DNA of 64,000 nucleotides, taken from the NCBI RefSeq assembly GCF_014243445.1, contig NZ_JACLQD010000001.1, positions 558,001 to 622,000 on the forward strand. The letters run 5' to 3'. Shown here one piece after another: positions 47,923 to 56,229 of the stretch. The notes under the pieces are model-generated. The model did not search any database. It was not told where the DNA came from and worked only from the letters and a program-made list of their open reading frames with translations. Every line of letters starts with the position of its first letter. Within the stretch, counting starts at the first letter, position 1. The DNA comes from Paragemmobacter straminiformis (GTDB lineage: Bacteria > Pseudomonadota > Alphaproteobacteria > Rhodobacterales > Rhodobacteraceae). A program made the position numbers and the translations under genes.

Positions 47923-49163
47923 CACGCTTCGAGGCGGATTATCTGGTCGAGACGGGCTACGATCTGGCCGTGGCGGCCGAGGCGATGGCGGGCGAGCAAT
48001 CGTCGGGCACCTTTCTGCCCGTGCCGGGGGAAACGCCCGAGCTGAAGGCGCGGGCGGCGGCGCGGGTCGAGCGGATCGAGGAGATGGGAGAGGTCGCGGC
48101 GGCCCTGCCCGGGGCGGGCAAAGGGTCGGGCGTGGTGCGGGCGGCAAAGGTGACGCTGTCATGGCCGCTTGCCAATATCGGGCCGAGCCTGCCGAACCTG
48201 CTGGCGACGGTGGCGGGAAACCTGTTCGAGTTGAAGTATTTCAGCGGCCTGCGCCTGCTTGACCTGCGCCTGCCCGTGGAATTCGTGCAGCGCTATGGCG
48301 GGCCTGCCTTTGGCGTTTCGGGGACGCGCAGGCTGACCGGGGTGCAGGGGCGGCCGTTGATCGGAACGATCATCAAGCCGTCGGTCGGGCTGTCGGCCGC
48401 GGATACGGCGGAAATGGTCGACCTGCTTTGCGCGGCAGGGATCGACTTTATCAAGGATGACGAGTTGCAGTCGGACGGGCCTGCCTGTCCGTTCGGGGAC
48501 CGCGCCCGCGCGGTGATGGAGGTGATCAACCGCCATGCGGACCGGACGGGGCGCAAGGTCATGTTTGCCTTCAACGTCACGGGCGAGGTGGACGAGATGC
48601 AGGCGCGGCACGATCTGGTCGAGACGCTGGGCGGGACTTGCGTGATGGTCTCGCTCAACTCGGTCGGGTTGACGGGGTTCACGGCGCTGAAGCGGGCGGC
48701 GCGCCTGCCGATCCATGCGCATCGCAACGGCTGGGGCGCGCTGTCGCGGCATCCGTCGCTGGGGTTCGACTATGTGGCATGGGCCAAGCTGTGGCGCGTG
48801 GCGGGGGCGGACCATCTGCATGTGAACGGGATCAGGAACAAGTTCTGCGAAAGCGATGCGTCCTCGATCGCCTCGGCCCGTTCGGTGCTGCGCCCGATGT
48901 TCGCAGGGGGGCCGGGTTGCGAGGCGATGCCGGTGTTTTCCAGCGGGCAATCGGCGGCGCAGGCGCATGACACATGGGCGGCGCTGGGGTCTGTCAATCT
49001 TATCCATGCGGCGGGGGGCGGGATCATGGCGCATCCGGGCGGGCCTGCGGGGGGTGTGGAAAGCATGCGGGCGGCGTGGGAGGCCGCCGTTGCGGGCGTT
49101 CCTCTGGCGGTGGCGGCGCGCGAGAACCGCGCCCTTGCGCAGGCGGTGGGGCTGTTTTCGTGA
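47919..49163 (+). CDS. oiaX: RuBisCO-like protein, probable 3-oxo-isoapionate-4-phosphate transcarboxylase/hydrolase
   Basis: A 414-residue form IV RuBisCO-like protein. Retained RuBisCO positions are Lys153 (IIKPSVGL), the carbamylation site Lys179 with Asp181/Glu182 (FIKDDE), His268-Arg269 (HAHRNGW), His301, the serine in FSSGQS, and GGGIMAHPGG for phosphate. The loop-6 lysine needed for CO2 fixation is absent (LHVNGIRNKF instead), so it is not a carboxylase. In apiose pathways such proteins cleave 3-oxo-isoapionate 4-phosphate, either by transcarboxylation/hydrolysis (giving 3-phosphoglycerate and glycolate) or by decarboxylation. No erythrulose-phosphate isomerase genes are present, which favours the former. 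Confidence 0.78.
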   Translation: MTRFEADYLVETGYDLAVAAEAMAGEQSSGTFLPVPGETPELKARAAARVERIEEMGEVAAALPGAGKGSGVVRAAKVTLSWPLANIGPSLPNLLATVAGNLFELKYFSGLRLLDLRLPVEFVQRYGGPAFGVSGTRRLTGVQGRPLIGTIIKPSVGLSAADTAEMVDLLCAAGIDFIKDDELQSDGPACPFGDRARAVMEVINRHADRTGRKVMFAFNVTGEVDEMQARHDLVETLGGTCVMVSLNSVGLTGFTALKRAARLPIHAHRNGWGALSRHPSLGFDYVAWAKLWRVAGADHLHVNGIRNKFCESDASSIASARSVLRPMFAGGPGCEAMPVFSSGQSAAQAHDTWAALGSVNLIHAAGGGIMAHPGGPAGGVESMRAAWEAAVAGVPLAVAARENRALAQAVGLFS

Positions 49164-50542
49164 TGCCCTCCACTGATGCGCTGCCCGCCCCCGTTGCGCT
49201 GCCCGACCCTGTTGCGCTGCCTGATGGCGTGCTGCTGACATGGTATGGCGATGATTTCACCGGATCGGGCGCGGTGCTGGAGGCGCTGGAATTCGCGGGG
49301 TTGCCTGCGGTCCTGTTCCTTGGCCTGCCGTCGCCCGCGCTGATGGCCCGCTTTGCGGGCAAGCGGGCGGTGGGAATTGCGGGCGATGCGCGCAGCCGCG
49401 ATCCGGCATGGATGGAGGCGCATCTGCCGCCCGTCTTTGCCGCGCTGCGGGCGATGGGCGGGCGGGTGCTGCATTACAAGCTGTGTTCGACCTTTGACAG
49501 CGCGCCGCATGTGGGCAGCATCGGCAAGGCCGCCGAACTGGGGATTGGCGACTGGGCGCCGCTGGTGGTGGGCGCGCCGAAGATCGGGCGCTGGCAGATG
49601 TTCGGCACCCTGTTCGCGCGCAGCCCGCAAGGCGTGGTGCGGCTGGACCGGCACCCGACGATGGCGGTGCATCCGACGACACCGATGCACGAGGCCGATG
49701 TGCGGCGGCATCTGGCGGGGCAGACGGATTTGCCGGTGGGGCTGGTCGATGTGCTGGCCTTGCAGGCGCGGGAGGGCGGGGCCGCCTTGGCCGCGGAACT
49801 GGCGGCGGGCGCGCGGATCGTGGCATTCGACGTGCTGGACCAGCAGACATTGGCCGAGGCGGGGCGGGTGATCTGGGCGCGGGCGATGGAGCGGCCGCTT
49901 TTCGCGCTGGGCTCGCAGGGGTTGGAAGAGGCGTTGATCGCGCATTGGGACCTGCCGCGCCCCGCGCCACGGCTGGCGGGGCCAGCGGGGCGGATCGCGG
50001 TCGTGTCGGGATCATGTTCGCCCGATACGGCGCGGCAGATCGCGGCTGCCGGGGCGGCGGGCTTTGCCGCGCTGCGGTTGGCGGCAGAGCGGGCGGTGGA
50101 TGCGCGCGGCTGGGCGGAAGAGGTGGCACGGGTCGAGGCGGCGGCACTGGCGGCGCTGGAACGGGGGGAAAGCCCGCTTGTCTATACGGCGAGCGGGCCG
50201 GAGGATGCGGCCCTCGGGCGGGTGGCTGCGGCGCGCGCGGCGGCGGGGCTGGATGCGGTGGCGATGACGGCGCGCCTGTCGCAGGGTCTGGGCGGCATTC
50301 TGGCGCGTGTGGTGCGCAAGGCGGGGCTGACGCGGGCCGCGATTGCGGGGGGCGACACGTCGAGCCATGCCACGGCGGAACTGGGCTGCGTGGCGCTGAC
50401 GGCCGAGGCGGCGATTGCGCCTTCGGTTCCGCTGCTGACCGCGCATTTCAACAGCGGGCCTGCGCTGGAACTGGTGCTGAAGGGCGGGCAGATGGGGGAT
50501 GCGGGGCTGTTCGCGCAGATCCGCGACGGGATCAGGGCCTGA
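49163..50542 (+). CDS. oiaK: DUF1537/four-carbon-acid-sugar-kinase family, probable 3-oxo-isoapionate kinase
   Basis: A 459-residue kinase of the two-domain DUF1537 family. The N-terminal domain starts LLTWYGDDFTGSGAVLEAL with the DDxTG substrate motif; the C-terminal ATP-binding domain has AIAGGDTSSHATAELG and ends ALELVLKGGQMGDAGLF. OiaK makes the 4-phosphate that OiaX uses, and the start codon overlaps the oiaX stop by one base. The first 20 residues contain a small tandem PVALPDPVALPDG repeat, and translation might start later. A bidirectional hairpin follows the stop. Confidence 0.75.
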   Translation: MPSTDALPAPVALPDPVALPDGVLLTWYGDDFTGSGAVLEALEFAGLPAVLFLGLPSPALMARFAGKRAVGIAGDARSRDPAWMEAHLPPVFAALRAMGGRVLHYKLCSTFDSAPHVGSIGKAAELGIGDWAPLVVGAPKIGRWQMFGTLFARSPQGVVRLDRHPTMAVHPTTPMHEADVRRHLAGQTDLPVGLVDVLALQAREGGAALAAELAAGARIVAFDVLDQQTLAEAGRVIWARAMERPLFALGSQGLEEALIAHWDLPRPAPRLAGPAGRIAVVSGSCSPDTARQIAAAGAAGFAALRLAAERAVDARGWAEEVARVEAAALAALERGESPLVYTASGPEDAALGRVAAARAAAGLDAVAMTARLSQGLGGILARVVRKAGLTRAAIAGGDTSSHATAELGCVALTAEAAIAPSVPLLTAHFNSGPALELVLKGGQMGDAGLFAQIRDGIRA

Positions 50543-50547
50543 CAGGC

Positions 50548-50581
50548 GGCGACCGGCCCCGGAGGTCTGGGGCCGGTCGCC
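50548..50581. terminator. Bidirectional terminator hairpin after oiaK
   Basis: Perfect 13-base stem GGCGACCGGCCCC-GGAGGTCT-GGGGCCGGTCGCC located 5 bases after the oiaK stop and between convergent genes. No T-run follows. Confidence 0.65.
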
Positions 50582-50658
50582 AGAAGCGCCGCTGCGTCCT
50601 GTTCGAGCGAAGGGGATCAGACAGGATCAGGACGGGTAACGCGGCACCAAGGCTTTGG

Positions 50659-50883
50659 TCAGTTGCGCTTGCGGCTGGTCGAGACGGCCCCCCCGGCCCC
50701 GTCCGCGCCATCGCGCAGGCCGCGCGCGGTGGCGATGTCCGACGGGTGCAGGGGTTCGGAAAGCACGGGTTCGGCGCGGAAGCGCGAGCGCATCTCGGCG
50801 GGCATGGCGGCCATTGCGAGGGCAAGGGCGGCAAGGCCCAGCAGCAGCGAAGTCATTTGTAGAAATGTCTGGGACTGGGTCAC
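50659..50883 (-). CDS. Small single-span membrane protein, unknown
   Basis: A 74-residue protein with a GTG start preceded by AGGAG (7 bases). It has one hydrophobic span at about residues 11-28 (TSLLLGLAALALAMAAMP), then a basic/polar tail with EPVLSEPLHPSDIATARG. There is no match to a named family that I recognise. Reality is supported by the good ribosome-binding site, the membrane span with flanking charges, and its place between a terminator and a promoter-like gap; but it is short and could be spurious. It is divergent from the 304-residue unknown gene. Confidence 0.5.
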   Translation of the reverse strand: MTQSQTFLQMTSLLLGLAALALAMAAMPAEMRSRFRAEPVLSEPLHPSDIATARGLRDGADGAGGAVSTSRKRN

Positions 50884-51072
50884 AATCGGCTCCTGTTGGC
50901 GGGAGTGGTGGGCACGGGTCCGGCAGAAAGACCGGCCGCGCCCACCGGGGGCAGTGCTGCAATGGGGAAAGGCTGTGCCAAAGGGCCGTGGCGGGCAAAC
51001 GAAAGTATTGGAATTCCAGTGTTTGGCGGCTAGCGTTCGGGCAAGATTTCTTAACGGCTTTGAAAGGAACTC

Positions 51073-51987
51073 ATGTCGCTGTCCTTCGCGCAGAAGCTCG
51101 GCATCACGGCGGTTGTTCTGGGATGTTCCACCCGCAAGGAGCTTTGCGCCCGGTTTCGCGCGCTCAACCCCGCGACAGAGTTCGACCTCGAGCGCAGTTT
51201 CAAATGGTTGCAGGGAAAATCGCTGCCCCGTTCGATGACCGTCTACGAGGATTGGGCGCGGCTTCTGGGCACGGGGCGCGGCGGGACGTGGCTTGCGGGC
51301 TGTTCGGTCGAGGCTTTCAGCGAAGAGGTCTGCGCCCTGTTTCAGGCCGATGCGCGCGAGGTGCAGGCGCGGACGGCGGCGTTTCTGGGCGAGAAGGCGG
51401 CGACGGGGGATGCGCTGGTCGGGGATTTCGTCTGCTATTCCTGGGCGTGGTCGCCCTTTCATCAGGGACTGCTGATCCGTGGCGAGATGGCGCTGCGGCC
51501 TGCGGCGCAGGGTAAGGTCGGCGCGGTCTACAGCGAGCAGCTCGACGGGCATCTGGGGGTGTTCCGTGGCAGCGGAACGCGCGCGGGGCGGACCTTGCAG
51601 TTGACGCTGTCGGGGGCCGAGGGCGAGCATATGGCGCAATCGCTGCTGGTGTCGGGGCGGCCGAGCGACTGTTTTTGCGGGTTGAGCCAAGGCTTTACCG
51701 TGGCCGGAACGATGGAGGAGGTTTCCGTCTGCCGGATCGTGGGGATGCGCCTGCCCGAGGGCGGGACGGTCGAGGGGCTGGCCTATCTGCCGCATCGGGC
51801 CGATGCGGTGGCGGCGGATCTGGCGGCCTGCGGCTATGCGGCGGGGATCACCGATGCGCTGGCTGCGGCCGTGATGCGCTTTCTGGACGGCGGGGGCGCG
51901 CCGCATCCGCTGAAGGTGCTGGGCGAGGACCTGACCGAGGTTGCCCGCGCCCTTGCGCTGGCGCGCAGCGAAGGCGCGCGGGGGTAG
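51073..51987 (+). CDS. Unknown protein with N-terminal HTH-like region
   Basis: A 304-residue protein. The first 70 residues look like a helical DNA-binding region (FAQKLGITAVVLGCSTRKEL, LERSFKWLQGKSLPRSMTVY), with a resemblance to XRE-like folds that I cannot confirm. The remainder (about 110-220) is beta-rich with YSWAWSPFHQGLLIRGEM and LQLTLSGAEGEHMAQSLLVS, followed by helices. Five cysteines are scattered, including SDCFCG. No family is recognised. GGAA precedes ATG. A TGGAATTCCA palindrome lies 55 bases upstream. A regulatory role with a ligand- or cofactor-binding C-terminal part is a guess. Confidence 0.65.
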   Translation: MSLSFAQKLGITAVVLGCSTRKELCARFRALNPATEFDLERSFKWLQGKSLPRSMTVYEDWARLLGTGRGGTWLAGCSVEAFSEEVCALFQADAREVQARTAAFLGEKAATGDALVGDFVCYSWAWSPFHQGLLIRGEMALRPAAQGKVGAVYSEQLDGHLGVFRGSGTRAGRTLQLTLSGAEGEHMAQSLLVSGRPSDCFCGLSQGFTVAGTMEEVSVCRIVGMRLPEGGTVEGLAYLPHRADAVAADLAACGYAAGITDALAAAVMRFLDGGGAPHPLKVLGEDLTEVARALALARSEGARG

Positions 51988-52018
51988 CGGCGGATAAGGG
52001 CGGGTGCGGCCTGCGGGG

Positions 52019-52714
52019 TCAGCCGAGGCCGTGCAGCCATTCCATGCGGGCGGCAAGGTCGGGCGCGCCGAAGGCGAGCGAGCCAAGCACCACGGTTTCG
52101 GCCCCTGCCCCGCGCAGCAGCGGCACGGTGGTATCGCGGATGCCGCCATCGGCAGCAAGGACGATGCGGCGTCCGGCGGGCGCGATCAGCGCCTTGGCTT
52201 CGGCCAGACGGGTGGTGGCGCGGGGGTCGAGGCCCTGCCCCTTTACCCCGATGGCGGTGCCGAGCAGGGTCAGGACATCGAGCCGTCCGATATGGGGTGC
52301 GGCGCGCGACACGGGGGTTTCGACGCGCAGCACCATGCCGGATTTGAGGCCGTATCCCGCGATCAGATCAAGCGCCTTTGACGCATTGGCGTTTTCGGCG
52401 TGCAGGCTGATGAGGTCGGCCCCCGCTTCGGCGAATTGTTCGACCTGCGACAGAAGCACGGCGTCGTCGACCATCAGATGCACGTGGATCGGCAGGTCGG
52501 AGACATCGCGGATGCGGGCGACGAGGTCGGGAAAGAACAGGAAGGCGGGGGCAAAGACGCCGTCGGCCACGTCGATATGCAGGATATCGGCATGGGGACG
52601 GATGCGGGCCATGTCATCGGCCAAGCGGATCAGGTCGGCGGACCAGACCGAAAACTCGGCGATCAGGCGGTGTGTCGGCAGGGCGGCGAGCCAGTCGGAA
52701 GCAGGGCGGGGCAT
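52019..52714 (-). CDS. Ribulose-phosphate 3-epimerase-like protein
   Basis: A 231-residue TIM barrel of the RPE/AlsE family. Motifs are RPHADILHIDVADGVFAPAF (metal His/Asp), LPIHVHLMV (metal His), DLISLHAE, a LTLLGTAIGVKGQG in place of the RPE VMTVNPGFGGQ loop, and VLAADGGIRD with phosphate-binding GAETVVLGS. The changed loop suggests a ketose phosphate other than ribulose 5-phosphate. It is the last gene of the minus-strand sugar operon, behind the alpha/beta hydrolase, and could feed its product to the pentose phosphate pathway. Confidence 0.8.
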   Translation of the reverse strand: MPRPASDWLAALPTHRLIAEFSVWSADLIRLADDMARIRPHADILHIDVADGVFAPAFLFFPDLVARIRDVSDLPIHVHLMVDDAVLLSQVEQFAEAGADLISLHAENANASKALDLIAGYGLKSGMVLRVETPVSRAAPHIGRLDVLTLLGTAIGVKGQGLDPRATTRLAEAKALIAPAGRRIVLAADGGIRDTTVPLLRGAGAETVVLGSLAFGAPDLAARMEWLHGLG

Positions 52715-52724
52715 GGTCGGTCCT

Positions 52725-53513
52725 TCAGGTCAGGAAATCGGTAAGGGCGCGGTGCAGGGCCGCGAGATGGGCCGGTTTGTCACTGCCCTTGGGCGGCAGG
52801 GTGACATGGGTCGCAGCCGGAATGAGGGCGGCGAGGTCGCGGGACAGGGCGAGCGGGTGGATCGCATCTTCGGCGCAGCCCGCGACAAGGGTGGGCAGGC
52901 GCAGGGCGCCGAGGTCGGCGGGGGTGACGCCCGGGCCGTCGCGCGAGATGGTGTTGAGCAGGATCGCCGTGCGCGAGACGGGGGTGCGGTCGAAAAAGCC
53001 GCGCAGCGAGTTGAGGTTGTCGGGCGCGGTCGCGGCGAGGGTTTGCGCGGTGTCCGAGGACAGGAAGGCCGCCCGTGCCTCGGCCACGGGAAGGCGGACG
53101 AGGGCAAGGCCGACTTCGGCATTGGGTGCCATGTTGGGCGGGGCGGCATCGCAGCCCCAAGCGGGGCGGACGAGAAAGAGGCGCGAGACAAGTTCCGGCC
53201 GCGTGACGGCAAGGCGCAGGGCGATGGCCGCCCCCATCGAGATGCCACCGATGGCGACGGGCTGGCCAAGCGTTTCGGCCAGTGCCGCCACATCCTGCGC
53301 GAATTTGGCAAGGCCGGGCTGCGGGTCGAAGTCGGATGTGCCGTGGCCGCGACAGTCGAGCGTGAGGCAGCGCAGGCGGGGATCGGCCGGGAAGGCCTCG
53401 AAGGTCTGGCGCGCATCGCCGCAGAGGCCGTGCTGGAAGATCACCGGACGGCCCGCGCCGCCCGCATCGTGGACGGTCAGGCGCAGGCCGTCGCGGTGCA
53501 GGACCGAAGGCAT
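52725..53513 (-). CDS. Alpha/beta-fold hydrolase (3-oxoadipate enol-lactonase-like)
   Basis: A 262-residue hydrolase with the oxyanion motif IFQHGLCGD, nucleophile elbow IGGISMGAA (Ser113 by estimate) and late acidic/histidine residues in VAGCAEDAIHPL and the C-terminal THVTLPPKG region. The overall look is that of 3-oxoadipate enol-lactonase relatives. In a sugar operon with a Gfo/Idh dehydrogenase it may open the lactone that the dehydrogenase makes. ATG shares a base with the upstream gene's stop (TGATG). Confidence 0.78.
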   Translation of the reverse strand: MPSVLHRDGLRLTVHDAGGAGRPVIFQHGLCGDARQTFEAFPADPRLRCLTLDCRGHGTSDFDPQPGLAKFAQDVAALAETLGQPVAIGGISMGAAIALRLAVTRPELVSRLFLVRPAWGCDAAPPNMAPNAEVGLALVRLPVAEARAAFLSSDTAQTLAATAPDNLNSLRGFFDRTPVSRTAILLNTISRDGPGVTPADLGALRLPTLVAGCAEDAIHPLALSRDLAALIPAATHVTLPPKGSDKPAHLAALHRALTDFLT

Positions 53514-54346
53514 CAGGCCAGCCCGCGCAGGAAGGCTGCGACGGCGGGCGCTTCGGGCGCGGTCAGGCCGTGGGTGACGAGATCGCCGTGAAAGCCCGCC
53601 GCTTTGAGGCAGGCGATGAAATGCGGGAAATCGACCACCCCCTGCCCTGCCGTGGCAAAGCTGCCGTCGGGGTGGCGGTCCTTGGCGTGGGCCATGACGA
53701 TCCGGTCGGCCAGACGGTCGACCGCATCGGCGATGATGGCGCGGCGGTCAGCATCGGAGGCCGTCTCGAACAGGTTGGCGGGATCGAGGACGATGGCGAG
53801 GGCGGGGCTTTGCAAGCTGTCGATCAGGCGGCGCGCGGCGGCGGCGCTGTCGACGACATTTGCAAGCTCGGGTTCGATGCCAAGGCGGATGCCGGCGGAT
53901 TCGGCCTGTTCGCAGGCCTTGGCCATTTCAGCCAGCAGGTCGCGCCATGCCTCGGGCGTGGCATTGTCGGGGTGGTGCGCCCATTGGTCGGTGGCATGGC
54001 GGGTGCCGGTGCAAAGCGTGACCATGCCGGTTCCCATGGCGCGGGCATGGGCGATGAGCAGCGACAGGCGGCGCAGGCCCGCCGCGCGCTGGGCGGGGTC
54101 GGGGTGGATCATGTTGTAGGTGCCCGAGACGGCGGCGATGGCGACGCCCGTCGCCTCGGACGCGCGGCGGATGGCGGCGATGTCGGCTTGGGCAAGCGCG
54201 TCGGGCATGGCGGGCATGCCCGAGCAGGCCATGTTGTATTGCACCGCCGCATAGCCCGCGTCACGGGCCGCGGCCAGCACGGTCGCGGGGTCGCTGCCTG
54301 CGAAGGTTTTGGCAAAGATGCCCAGACGAAGCGGCGCGGGCTGCAT
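53513..54346 (-). CDS. Sugar phosphate isomerase/epimerase family (xylose-isomerase-like TIM barrel)
   Basis: A 277-residue AP-endonuclease-2 fold protein: LGIFAKTFAGSDPATVLAAA, VAAVSGTYNMIHPDPAQRAA, RLGIEPELANVVDSAAAARR (metal Glu), LDPANLFET, MAHAKDRHPDG and a C-terminal VDFPHFIACLKAAGFHGDLV. Such enzymes isomerise or epimerise free sugars or keto-inositols using a divalent metal; the exact substrate is unknown. One base overlaps with both neighbours, so the operon is tightly coupled. Confidence 0.8.
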   Translation of the reverse strand: MQPAPLRLGIFAKTFAGSDPATVLAAARDAGYAAVQYNMACSGMPAMPDALAQADIAAIRRASEATGVAIAAVSGTYNMIHPDPAQRAAGLRRLSLLIAHARAMGTGMVTLCTGTRHATDQWAHHPDNATPEAWRDLLAEMAKACEQAESAGIRLGIEPELANVVDSAAAARRLIDSLQSPALAIVLDPANLFETASDADRRAIIADAVDRLADRIVMAHAKDRHPDGSFATAGQGVVDFPHFIACLKAAGFHGDLVTHGLTAPEAPAVAAFLRGLA

Positions 54347-55422
54347 CAGACCGGACCCGCCGCCTGATCGATGCGCACGGGCTGGCCGCTGCGGACCGAT
54401 TGGGCGATGGCGACCATCGCGCGGACCGAGGCGATGCCGTCCTCGATATCGGCGCCTTGCATCGGGGTGCCGTTCAGCACGGTATCGGCGAAGCCTTCGA
54501 GCTGGCGGCGGTAGAAGTGACCGTCGGCGCCGAGGACGCGGCGGCTTTCGCCCGCGCTTTCGTGGAAGATGTCGACCTCGGAGGATTTGTAATACCAGGG
54601 GTTATAGGTCTTGCCGAGGATGGACCCGTTGGCGCCGTAGATCTGGAAGCCTTCGTGCCAGTCCATGCGGACGGCGACGGTCAGGTCGAGATGGCCGAGC
54701 GTGCCGTTTTCGAATGCGACATCGACGAACCAGCAGCGCAGGCCGCCACGGTTGAGCAAGCGCGCGTCGACCGAGGCGATGGGGCCTGCGAAGTAGCGGG
54801 CGGTGTCGACCAGATGGCTGCCGTGGGCAAGCATGTAATAGCGGTCGAGGTCGGCTTTGGGGTCGCCTGCGGGTTTGCGGGCGTTGCGGCTGGTGACCAT
54901 CAGCGGCTGGACGGCATCGGTCATCGGGTAGCGGTGGGTGCTGTCGCAATACCATGCTTTGAGCGCGACCATCTCGCCCATGTCGCCGTCGACGAAGGCC
55001 TTGGCCGCCTGCAAACCGGCGTCGAAGCGTTTCATATGGCCGACCTGGAGGATGCACCCCGAGGCGGCGGCGGCGGCGCGGAGGCTTTCGGCCTCTTCCA
55101 CCGAGGTGGCGAGGGGTTTTTCGCACAGCACATGCTTGCCCGCTTCCAGCGCGCGTTTGGCGGCGGGAACGTGGAAGGCATCGGAGGTGGCGATGATGAC
55201 GGCCTGAAGGTCGGGGTCGGCCAGCATGGCATCGTAATCGGCAAATTGCCGTTCGGGCGCGTGGGTGGCGGCCATGCGTTCGCGCAGGTCGTCGGCCACG
55301 TCGCAGATGGCGTAGAGCGTGGCATTGGCCGCCTTGGTGCAGCTTTCGAAATGCGCGGCCTGCGCGATGGGGCCGCAGCCGAGCACGCCGACGCGGAGAA
55401 GGCGGTCTTGTTTCTTGGGCAT
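54346..55422 (-). CDS. Gfo/Idh/MocA-family oxidoreductase
   Basis: A 358-residue NAD(P)-dependent sugar or inositol dehydrogenase with VGVLGCGPIAQAAHFESCTK, the EKP motif in HVLCEKPLATSVEEA, HMKRFDAGLQAAKAFV, and THRYPMTDAVQPLM...YYMLAHGSHLVDTARYFAGP. It lies 63 bases after the ABC ATPase gene and is coupled to the isomerase gene. It likely performs the first oxidation of the sugar brought in by the adjacent importer. Confidence 0.83.
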   Translation of the reverse strand: MPKKQDRLLRVGVLGCGPIAQAAHFESCTKAANATLYAICDVADDLRERMAATHAPERQFADYDAMLADPDLQAVIIATSDAFHVPAAKRALEAGKHVLCEKPLATSVEEAESLRAAAAASGCILQVGHMKRFDAGLQAAKAFVDGDMGEMVALKAWYCDSTHRYPMTDAVQPLMVTSRNARKPAGDPKADLDRYYMLAHGSHLVDTARYFAGPIASVDARLLNRGGLRCWFVDVAFENGTLGHLDLTVAVRMDWHEGFQIYGANGSILGKTYNPWYYKSSEVDIFHESAGESRRVLGADGHFYRRQLEGFADTVLNGTPMQGADIEDGIASVRAMVAIAQSVRSGQPVRIDQAAGPV

Positions 55423-55485
55423 TCGATCCTCGTCGCCTGTGTCGGTCGTGGTGCGGGGGCGGACCGTGATCCGCCCCGCCTTGGC

Positions 55486-56229
55486 TTAGCCGCCAACCAT
55501 GAGCTTGACCACCTCGTCATGGGTGGTGTCGCTGATGCGTCGTTCGCCCGCCATGACGCCGCGCCGCAAGACGACGATGCGGTCGGAGACGGCGAAGATG
55601 TCTTGCAGGTTGTGGCTGATGAAGATCACGCCGCGGCCCTGCTCCTTGAGCTGGTGGATCAGGCTGATGACCTTGCGCTGTTCCGGCACGCCGAGGGCGG
55701 CGGTGGGTTCGTCCATGATGAGGACCTGCGCGTTCCAGTAGACCGCGCGGCCGATGGCCACGGCCTGCCGCTGCCCGCCGGAAAAGTTCGACACCGGCGC
55801 GTCGAGGCGGCTGACGTGGAAATCGAGCAGGGCCATCGTGTCGCGCGCGGCTTCGGCCATTTTCTTGCGGTCGAGGACGGGCAGGAAGCCGAAGGCCTTG
55901 GTCATGGGTTCACGGCCAAGGAAGATGTTGGCGCCGATCGACAGGTTGTCGGCAAGGGCGAGGTCCTGATAGATCGTCTCGATGCCGCTTTCGCGGGCTT
56001 CCTGCGGCGAGGCGAAGCTGACCTCGCGCCCTTTCAGCAATACCTGGCCCGAGGAGGGGCGGTAGACGCCCGAGATCGCCTTGATCAGCGTGGTCTTGCC
56101 TGCGCCGTTGTCGCCGGCAAGGGCCACGACCTCGCCTGCGTTCACATGCATGGACAGGTCGGCAAGCGCCTGCACGGGGCCGAAGTTCTTGGACAGGTGA
56201 CGGGTTTCGAGAAGCGGCTGGTCACTCAC
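55486..56229 (-). CDS. Half-size sugar ABC transporter ATP-binding protein (FrcA type)
   Basis: A 247-residue single ATPase: Walker A GDNGAGKTT (39-47), signature NFSGGQRQAVAIGRAV, Walker B VLIMDEPTAALG, and switch histidine in IFISHNLQDI. Unlike GguA (510 residues, two halves), this is a half-size ATPase as in the FrcBCA fructose/mannose/ribose importer, and would act as a homodimer. Its start overlaps the permease gene's end by 8 bases. Confidence 0.88.
   Translation of the reverse strand: MSDQPLLETRHLSKNFGPVQALADLSMHVNAGEVVALAGDNGAGKTTLIKAISGVYRPSSGQVLLKGREVSFASPQEARESGIETIYQDLALADNLSIGANIFLGREPMTKAFGFLPVLDRKKMAEAARDTMALLDFHVSRLDAPVSNFSGGQRQAVAIGRAVYWNAQVLIMDEPTAALGVPEQRKVISLIHQLKEQGRGVIFISHNLQDIFAVSDRIVVLRRGVMAGERRISDTTHDEVVKLMVGG

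Noticed and set aside
47919-49163. Genuine CO2-fixing RuBisCO large subunit
   Set aside because: Length 414, missing loop-6 lysine, no small subunit, phosphoribulokinase or CbbR nearby; the neighbours are apiose-pathway enzymes.
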